This document shows, piece by piece, positions 58,736 through 64,000 of a DNA stretch of 64,000 bases. The notes under the pieces were generated by a model. The model worked only from the letters and a program-made list of their open reading frames with translations, did no database searches and was not told where the DNA came from. Where the stretch lies: contig NZ_CP118607.1 of assembly GCF_028898945.1 (NCBI RefSeq), positions 2,404,001-2,468,000 of the forward strand, given 5' to 3'. The first letter of the stretch is position 1. Each line of letters starts with the position of its first letter. The stretch is from Pseudomonas sp. PSKL.D1 (GTDB taxonomy: Bacteria; Pseudomonadota; Gammaproteobacteria; Pseudomonadales; Pseudomonadaceae). A program made the position numbers and the translations under genes.

Positions 58736-60027
58736 CCGAACCGACCATTGTGGTGCTCGGCGCAGGGCCGGCGGGTGCGGCAACCGCGATCGGCCTGCGC
58801 CGCCTGGGCTACCACGTTACGGTGGTGTCCGACTGGCGGCGTTTCGCGGCGGTGGAGGGGGTGTCGCAGCGGGTGCTCGACGCCTTGCGCCATGCGGGCC
58901 TGGGCAATGCCTTGCAGGAGGCTGTCACACCCGCCTCCCGGCACGTGCGCTGGAATGGCCAGCATTTGCGGATGAATCAGGAGTTCTTGATTGACCGGCA
59001 ACGGTTCGACCAGGCCCTGCGCCGGGATCTTGCCCGGGCCGATGTCACGGTGCTGGAAGGGCGCATCCGCGAGGTGGCCTACGGTCAGGCGCCCTGGGTA
59101 AGCCTGGAAGGCGGGCAAGTGCTGAACCCCGGTTTCGTGGTCGAAGCCCGTGGCCGCCAGGCGCCGCTGTCGGCCTCACGCCTGCGCGGGCCGGAAACCG
59201 TCAGTTTGCTCAACCTGTGGCAGGGCCAGCCGGGTGAACCGGTGTCGGCTGTGGAGAGCCTGGACGAGGGCTGGGCGTGGATGGCCAGGCTGGCCGATGG
59301 CCGCTGCTACTGGCAAATAACCCAAAATGCCGAGGGCTTGCCGGGCAGGGCGCTGCTGCCGGCCTACTGCGCCCGCCATCGTCAGGCGTCCCGCTTGGTG
59401 AGCGAGTTGTTCGACGCCCAGGCCCTGGCGCCTGCACAGGTACATGCACGCAGCAGCACGGCGATACTGGCGGGCGAGTGCGTTGGCGATGGCTGGATTC
59501 GGGTGGGGGACGCCGCCATGGCGGTTGACCCATTGTCGGGGAACGGGGTTTTTCAGTCGTTGTCGTCGGCCTTGCAGGCGCCGGTGGTGGTCAACACCTT
59601 GCTGCGCAGGCCCGAGCGTGCCGAACTGGCGCGGCGGTTTCATCAGCAGCGGGTGGAGCAGCTGTTTTTGCGGTTTGCGCGCATCGGCCGGGACTTCCAT
59701 GGTCAGGAACAGGACCGCGCAGGGCAGCCGTTCTGGGCGCGGCGCCGCGGATGGCCGGATGACCAGCCACTGCATCTTGCGGCAGATTGGCGGGCGGTTC
59801 GCGTTGAGCGCCGGCCTGTGCTGCGTGATGGTTGGGTGGATGAGGCCGAGGTGGTGGTGACAGCCGACCAGCCCTTGGGTGTCTGGCACCTGCAAGGGGT
59901 GGCGCTGGCACCACTGGTGAGCAAGCTGTTGGCCGGGCACAGCCTTGACGGTGTATTGCAAGGCCAGCCCTTGCCGCAGCAGGGCATGTTGCGGCAATGG
60001 TTGGCAGGCCAGGGTTACGCCGGGTAA
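58732..60027 (+). CDS. qhpG: FAD-dependent monooxygenase, QhpG-like
   Basis: 431 residues with the FAD-binding GAGPAGAATAIGL at about 10-22 and the second flavin motif in IRVGDAAMAVDPLSGNG. It is related to tryptophan-halogenase/geranylgeranyl-reductase type flavoproteins. QhpG is known to hydroxylate the precursor Trp that becomes the CTQ cofactor. The assignment follows from its place after the exporter and protease. The structural genes (qhpADCB) are not in this window. Confidence 0.82.
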   Translation: MTEPTIVVLGAGPAGAATAIGLRRLGYHVTVVSDWRRFAAVEGVSQRVLDALRHAGLGNALQEAVTPASRHVRWNGQHLRMNQEFLIDRQRFDQALRRDLARADVTVLEGRIREVAYGQAPWVSLEGGQVLNPGFVVEARGRQAPLSASRLRGPETVSLLNLWQGQPGEPVSAVESLDEGWAWMARLADGRCYWQITQNAEGLPGRALLPAYCARHRQASRLVSELFDAQALAPAQVHARSSTAILAGECVGDGWIRVGDAAMAVDPLSGNGVFQSLSSALQAPVVVNTLLRRPERAELARRFHQQRVEQLFLRFARIGRDFHGQEQDRAGQPFWARRRGWPDDQPLHLAADWRAVRVERRPVLRDGWVDEAEVVVTADQPLGVWHLQGVALAPLVSKLLAGHSLDGVLQGQPLPQQGMLRQWLAGQGYAG

Positions 60028-60028
60028 G

Positions 60029-60688
60029 TCACGCCTGCATCGTGGCGATCAAGTCCCACAGCCGGGCATCCTCGAAATCGTCCACCACCAATTGTGCGCC
60101 GGCCGCCATCAGGCGCTCTGGCGTTTGCGTGGTGGCAATGCCCACGGTGAAGATCCCGGCACCACTGGCCGCCTTCACGCCCGGCAACGAGTCCTCGAAC
60201 GCCAATGCTTGCCCGGCTTGCGCACCCAGCCGCTGCAGGCCGGTGAGGTAGGGCAACGGGTCGGGCTTGGCGCGCGGCAGTTCTTCGGCCACCAGCACAT
60301 GCTCGAAGCGCGGGCGCAAACCCATGGCCGACAGCATGTGCTCGGCATTGAGCCGGGGCGCGTTGGTCACCACGCACATGCCGATGCCGTGGGTGTCGGC
60401 ATGGGCCAGCAGGCGCAGCAGGCCCGGCATGGGTTCGAGCGCCGGGGCCAGCTCGCGGAACAGCGCCTCCTTGCGGTCGGCAAGCTGCTGGCATTGCGCG
60501 GTACTGGCACCCGGAAACAGCTCGGCAAACAATTCACCATTGGCCCGGCCGCTGACCTGCGCATCGAATTGCGCCTGCGTCAGCTCGCGGCCGTCCTGCT
60601 CGCGCAGCAACTGGCGGAAGGCCTGCAGGTGCAGGGTGTCGGTGTCGGTCAGGGTTCCGTCGAGGTCGAACAGCAGGGCAGTGAGCAT
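60029..60688 (-). CDS. HAD-family phosphatase (phosphoglycolate phosphatase/beta-phosphoglucomutase-like)
   Basis: 219 residues. Motif I is FDLDGTLTDTD (nucleophile Asp near residue 8), motif II is VVTNAPR, the Lys is in RAKPDPLPY and motif IV is FEDSLPGVKAA. The cap domain (about 18-80) is helical. The start is taken at MLTALLFDLDGT because the family begins just before motif I; upstream ATGs are possible. The substrate is unknown. It is convergent with qhpG (1-bp gap) and divergent from lexA2. Confidence 0.92.
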   Translation of the reverse strand: MLTALLFDLDGTLTDTDTLHLQAFRQLLREQDGRELTQAQFDAQVSGRANGELFAELFPGASTAQCQQLADRKEALFRELAPALEPMPGLLRLLAHADTHGIGMCVVTNAPRLNAEHMLSAMGLRPRFEHVLVAEELPRAKPDPLPYLTGLQRLGAQAGQALAFEDSLPGVKAASGAGIFTVGIATTQTPERLMAAGAQLVVDDFEDARLWDLIATMQA

Positions 60689-60774
60689 CAGGCATCCAGG
60701 CATTGAAAGCATAAACACCCGGCGATGATAGCGGATGACGGCGACGAAGGGGGCTGTTCAGTGCGTGCCGAAAA

Positions 60775-60790
60775 GAGTACAAATGTACTC
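60775..60790. promoter_or_regulatory. LexA2 operator overlapping the start codon
   Basis: GAGTACAAATGTACTC is a perfect 16-bp palindrome that fits the AGTAC-N4-GTACT type known for LexA2 of pseudomonads and xanthomonads. The chosen lexA2 ATG (60783) lies inside it. Binding would block the whole mutasome operon, giving autoregulation and DNA-damage induction. Confidence 0.85.
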
Positions 60791-61400
60791 CATGGACAAT
60801 CTCACCCCCAAACGCCGTGCAATCCTCGACTTCATCCGCGAGCGCATTGCCGACCATGGCCAGCCGCCGAGCCTGGCCGACATTGCCAGCCGCTTCGGTT
60901 TTGCCTCGCGCAGTGTGGCGCGCAAGCACATCACCGCGCTGTGCCAGGCCGGCTACATCGATGTCACGCCGAACCAGGCGCGGGGCATCCGCCTGGCCGA
61001 GCCCTTGCGCCGCCCGGAAATCCTCGAAGTGCCGGTGCTGGGCCGGGTGGCGGCCGGTGCGCCCATTGGCCCCGACCTGGATATTCACGAGCAGTTGTTG
61101 CTCGACCCCAGCCTGTTCCGCAGCACCCCGGACTACCTGTTGAAAGTGCGCGGCGACTCGATGGTCGGCGACGGCATTTTCGACGGTGACCTGGTGGGCA
61201 TTCGCCAGCAGGGTGACGCCCGGGATGGGCAGATCGTGGTGGCCCGGCTGGACGGTGAAGTCACCATCAAACGCCTGCAACGCCTGCCCGGTGGCTATCG
61301 GCTGTTGCCACGCAACCCGGCCTACGCACCGATCGACGTGGGGCCTGAACACGAGTTCTTCATCGAAGGCGTGTTCTGTGGCCTGCTGAGGCGTGACTGA
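60783..61400 (+). CDS. lexA2: LexA-family SOS repressor (LexA2)
   Basis: 205 residues. The N-terminal winged HTH (TPKRRAILDFIRERIADHGQ, SRSVARKHITALCQAGYI) is followed by the S24 domain with the cleavage bond Ala91-Gly92 and the Ser126/Lys163 dyad (GDSMVGD, VTIKRL). Position before imuA-imuB-dnaE2 and the GTAC-type operator identify it as the second LexA of P. putida. The start could also be ATG 60792; 60783 has AAGAG upstream. The stop shares one base with the next start. Confidence 0.93.
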   Translation: MYSMDNLTPKRRAILDFIRERIADHGQPPSLADIASRFGFASRSVARKHITALCQAGYIDVTPNQARGIRLAEPLRRPEILEVPVLGRVAAGAPIGPDLDIHEQLLLDPSLFRSTPDYLLKVRGDSMVGDGIFDGDLVGIRQQGDARDGQIVVARLDGEVTIKRLQRLPGGYRLLPRNPAYAPIDVGPEHEFFIEGVFCGLLRRD

Positions 61401-62020
61401 TGGGCGCGGTGGTCGAACTGGACCGCTTGCTGGACCAGCGCCATGTCTGGCGTGGCCGGCAGGCCCAGGCACGGCCCGTCGGCCTGCAACCCACTGGCCA
61501 TGCGGTGCTGGACGAGCGCCTGCCGGAAGGGGGCTGGCCTGCCGCCGCACTCAGCGAGCTGTTGCTGGCCAGCCCCGGCTGTGGCGAACTGCAACTGCTG
61601 TGGCCCACGCTGGCGCGTTTGAGCGCAGAAGGCGGGCGAGTGGTGCTGGTGGCGCCGCCATTCATACCCTATGCGCCTGCCTGGCAAGCGGCAGGGGTAG
61701 ATCTGCGCTGGCTGACCCAGGTCGATGCCAGCCAGGCTGATGCGCTATGGGCCGCGGAACAGTGCCTGCGTTCAGGCAGTTGCGCGGCGGTGCTGTGCTG
61801 GCCGGAGCGTGCCGACGACCGTGCCCTGCGGCGCTTGCAGGTGGCGGCCGAAACCGGCCTGGCGCTGGCCTTTGCCTGCCGGCCGCAACAGGCGGCCAGC
61901 AACCCGTCACCGGCCGCGCTGCGCATTGCCATCGACCATCGCCCGCCACAGTGGCGCGTGCTCAAGTGCCGGGGTGGCCTGCCACCGGCCGTGCCGCTCG
62001 CCTGCCCGGGCAGGGGCTGA
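61400..62020 (+). CDS. imuA: ImuA mutasome protein (SulA/RecA-like)
   Basis: 206 residues with a RecA-like fold. LDERLPEGGWPAAALSELLL and the strand-rich core are typical of ImuA. By family it is a SOS-induced accessory factor that acts with ImuB and DnaE2 in damage tolerance and mutagenesis. The ATG shares a base with the lexA2 stop (TGATG). Confidence 0.92.
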   Translation: MGAVVELDRLLDQRHVWRGRQAQARPVGLQPTGHAVLDERLPEGGWPAAALSELLLASPGCGELQLLWPTLARLSAEGGRVVLVAPPFIPYAPAWQAAGVDLRWLTQVDASQADALWAAEQCLRSGSCAAVLCWPERADDRALRRLQVAAETGLALAFACRPQQAASNPSPAALRIAIDHRPPQWRVLKCRGGLPPAVPLACPGRG

Positions 62021-62026
62021 TGCACC

Positions 62027-63445
62027 ATGCTCTGGGCCTGCATTCTGTTGCCACAGCTGGCGCTGGACGCGGTGCTGCGTGACCGCGATGACGCCGAAAC
62101 GCCCCTGATCATCCTCGGTGGCCCCCAGCAGCGCCGGGTGTTGCAGGCCGTCAACCCGGCGGCAGCCGCGCTTGGGCTAAAGGCAGGGCAAACGTTGACG
62201 GCCGCGCGCGCCCTGGCGGATGGCTTTCACTGTGTCGAGGCCGAGCCTGCACGTATCGAGCAGTTGCAGCAGTTGCTGGCGGCCTGGGCCTATCGCTTCA
62301 GTGCCCAGGTGAGCCTGCATTACCCTCGTGCCCTGTTGCTGGAGGTCGGTTCCAGCTTGCAGCTGTTCGGGCCATGGCCGCTGTTCGAGGCCCGTTTGCG
62401 CCAGGAGCTTGCGGCGCTGGGCCTGTGCCAACGCATTGTGCTAGCCACCAACCCCGTTGCGGCGCGCATGCTGGTCAACGGGCATGATGGCCTGGCACTG
62501 ACCTGCCCCAACGACACCCGCGCAGCACTGGCGCAGATGCCCATCGACCGTGTGGGCCTGCCTCGGGAGGCCGCAGAAGCCTTCGCCCGCATGGGCCTGC
62601 GTAAGCTTGGCCAGGTGCTGGCCTTGCCGCGCGATGCCTTGGCCAAACGTTTTGCCGCCCAGGTGCAGTTGCACCTGGACCAGTTGCTTGGCCTGCGCAC
62701 CCTGGCGCTGGGCTTCTACCAACCACCGGACCGTTTCGAAACCCGGCTGGAGCTCAATTTTGATGTCGAATCCCATCAGGCGCTGCTGTTCCCGCTACGG
62801 CGCATGCTCAACGACCTGGCGGCCTTCCTGGCCGGGCGCGATTGCGGGGTGCAGCGTTTCTGTTTGCATCTGGAGCATGTCGAAGGCCCGGATACGTTAT
62901 TGCAGGTAGGGCTGCTGGCCGCGGAACGTGACCCCGCAATGCTCTTCGAACTGGCCCGCGGGCGCCTTGAGCCACTGCGTATTCCGGCCCCGGTGCGTAA
63001 CCTGCGGCTGGTCGCCGACGACCTGCCACCGTTCGTGCCCCAGCATCAGGCGCTGTTCGACCCGCGGGCCAACCAGGCCCAGCCTTGGGAGCAACTGCGC
63101 GAACGCTTGCGTGCCCGCCTGGGCGATGAAGCCGTGCAAGGTTTGCGTGCCGAAGCGGACCACCGGCCCGAACAGGCCTGGCAGCGGGCCGAGCAGGGCG
63201 GGCAGGGCAGCCTGGAGGTCGCGCCGGGGAGCCGGCCCGGCTGGTTGTTGCCTGCACCCCAGGCACTTGCCAGCAGCGGCCATCGTCTGCTGGGGCCTGC
63301 CGAGCGCATCGAGTCGGGCTGGTGGGATGGTGGTGATGTGCGGCGTGACTATTACCGCATTGAAACCCGCGAAGGGATGCGCGGTTGGGCCTATCACGAC
63401 CTGGCCCAGCCCGGCCCGCTGTGGTTGCAAGGCTGGTTCGCATGA
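62027..63445 (+). CDS. imuB: ImuB, catalytically degenerate Y-family polymerase homologue
   Basis: 472 residues. The palm region starts [16 protein letters not shown] where active Y-family enzymes have acidic metal ligands, so the protein is probably non-catalytic, as known for ImuB. A HhH-like region ([20 protein letters not shown]) and the little-finger domain follow. By family it bridges the beta clamp, ImuA and DnaE2. It starts 6 bp after imuA and overlaps dnaE2 by 4 bp. Confidence 0.93.
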   Translation: MLWACILLPQLALDAVLRDRDDAETPLIILGGPQQRRVLQAVNPAAAALGLKAGQTLTAARALADGFHCVEAEPARIEQLQQLLAAWAYRFSAQVSLHYPRALLLEVGSSLQLFGPWPLFEARLRQELAALGLCQRIVLATNPVAARMLVNGHDGLALTCPNDTRAALAQMPIDRVGLPREAAEAFARMGLRKLGQVLALPRDALAKRFAAQVQLHLDQLLGLRTLALGFYQPPDRFETRLELNFDVESHQALLFPLRRMLNDLAAFLAGRDCGVQRFCLHLEHVEGPDTLLQVGLLAAERDPAMLFELARGRLEPLRIPAPVRNLRLVADDLPPFVPQHQALFDPRANQAQPWEQLRERLRARLGDEAVQGLRAEADHRPEQAWQRAEQGGQGSLEVAPGSRPGWLLPAPQALASSGHRLLGPAERIESGWWDGGDVRRDYYRIETREGMRGWAYHDLAQPGPLWLQGWFA

Positions 63446-64000
63446 GTGCGCCGGGCTACGCCGAATTGCACTGCCTGTCGAACTTCAGCTTCCAGCGCGG
63501 TGCATCCAGCGCCGAAGAACTGTTCAAACGGGCCAAAGCGCAGGGTTACCAGGCGCTGGCGATCACCGACGAATGCACGCTGGCCGGCATCGTGCGGGCC
63601 TGGCAGGCCAGCAAGGCGCATGACCTGCGCCTGGTCGTCGGCAGTGAAGTGCAGGTGCAGCAAGGACCCAGGCTGGTATTGCTGGTGGAAAACCTTGCCG
63701 GTTATCAAAACCTCTGTGCGTTGATCACCCTGGCACGACGGCGGGCCGAGAAGGGCAGCTACCAATTGCTCGCCGAGGATGTGCAAAAACACCATGACGG
63801 CCTGCTGGCGCTGTGGATCGCGAACGATACCGAAAGCACAGCCCCAGGCCAGTGGTTGCAGCAGGTGTTCGGCGAGCGTTTGTGGCTGGGCGTGCACCTG
63901 CATCGCGGCCCTGATGACGCGGCCCGTCTCACACGCCTGCGTGCCCTTGCTGCGCAGTTGGGCATTCGCGCCGTGGCCTGTGGCGATGTACACATGCACG
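63442..64000 (+). CDS. dnaE2: Error-prone DNA polymerase DnaE2 (ImuC), N-terminal part only
   Basis: 186 codons to the window edge. The PHP domain begins [20 protein letters not shown] and continues [20 protein letters not shown], as in DnaE2; family members are about 1,020 residues. The ATG overlaps the imuB stop (ATGA). By family it is the translesion polymerase of the mutasome. Confidence 0.93.
   Translation, partial: MSAPGYAELHCLSNFSFQRGASSAEELFKRAKAQGYQALAITDECTLAGIVRAWQASKAHDLRLVVGSEVQVQQGPRLVLLVENLAGYQNLCALITLARRRAEKGSYQLLAEDVQKHHDGLLALWIANDTESTAPGQWLQQVFGERLWLGVHLHRGPDDAARLTRLRALAAQLGIRAVACGDVHMH

Overview
The window looks like a chromosomal segment from the Pseudomonas putida group. 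It is GC-rich with P. putida-like codon use, carries many Pseudomonas REP palindromes, and combines a lexA2-imuA-imuB-dnaE2 cassette, curli genes, an MnxG-type giant multicopper oxidase and quinohemoprotein amine dehydrogenase (QHNDH) maturation genes. This is inference from family recognition; no database search was run. No rRNA, tRNA or CRISPR was seen.

Layout. 1-6.4 kb: an RND efflux pump (permease cut by the left edge, plus adaptor) divergent from a BaeSR-like two-component pair. 6.5-14.2 kb: LysR/SDR divergent pair, GNAT, MFS, chemoreceptor, D-2-hydroxyacid dehydrogenase and a membrane protein. 14.3-16.5 kb: a three-gene copper-RiPP (HvfABC/bufferin-type) operon whose precursor carries six EGKCG motifs and two canonical EF-hand loops. 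16.5-21.4 kb: GNAT, LysE exporter, hydrolase, pirin, AlkA glycosylase, a DUF1652 protein and a small unknown gene with a leader ORF. 21.5-25.3 kb: a VasX-like T6SS effector and its probable immunity protein, with an AT-richer, probably imported toxin end.

25.5-54.3 kb is the most interesting part: what looks like one co-regulated extracellular oxidation and matrix system. (i) mnxG with a beta-propeller protein, two SCO copper chaperones, a cytochrome c/periplasmic-binding fusion and a SurA-like chaperone. (ii) A receiver-only response regulator followed by a T2SS/type-IV-pilus-like apparatus (ATPase, PilMNOP-like, secretin, three pseudopilins, but no GspF/PilC) that runs with overlapping ORFs into csgEFG. 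(iii) On the minus strand, two paralogous secreted proteins followed by csgB and a very long csgA. Each of the three units has a sigma-54 type promoter (TGGCAC-N5-YTGC), and 74-88 bp upstream of the -24 element each has a GC palindrome related to TTCCCC-N6-GGGGAA. This suggests one enhancer-binding protein controls Mn(II) oxidation, the secretin machine and curli together. A REP-associated transposase (RAYT) flanked by REP pairs sits in the middle, and members of the same REP family lie inside two coding sequences of the secretion operon.

54.4-60 kb: a sigma-54 activator, then an ABC exporter, a subtilisin-like protease and a flavoprotein matching the QHNDH maturation set qhpF-qhpE-qhpG, without the dehydrogenase subunits in the window. 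60-64 kb: a HAD phosphatase and the LexA2-controlled mutasome operon, with dnaE2 cut by the right edge.
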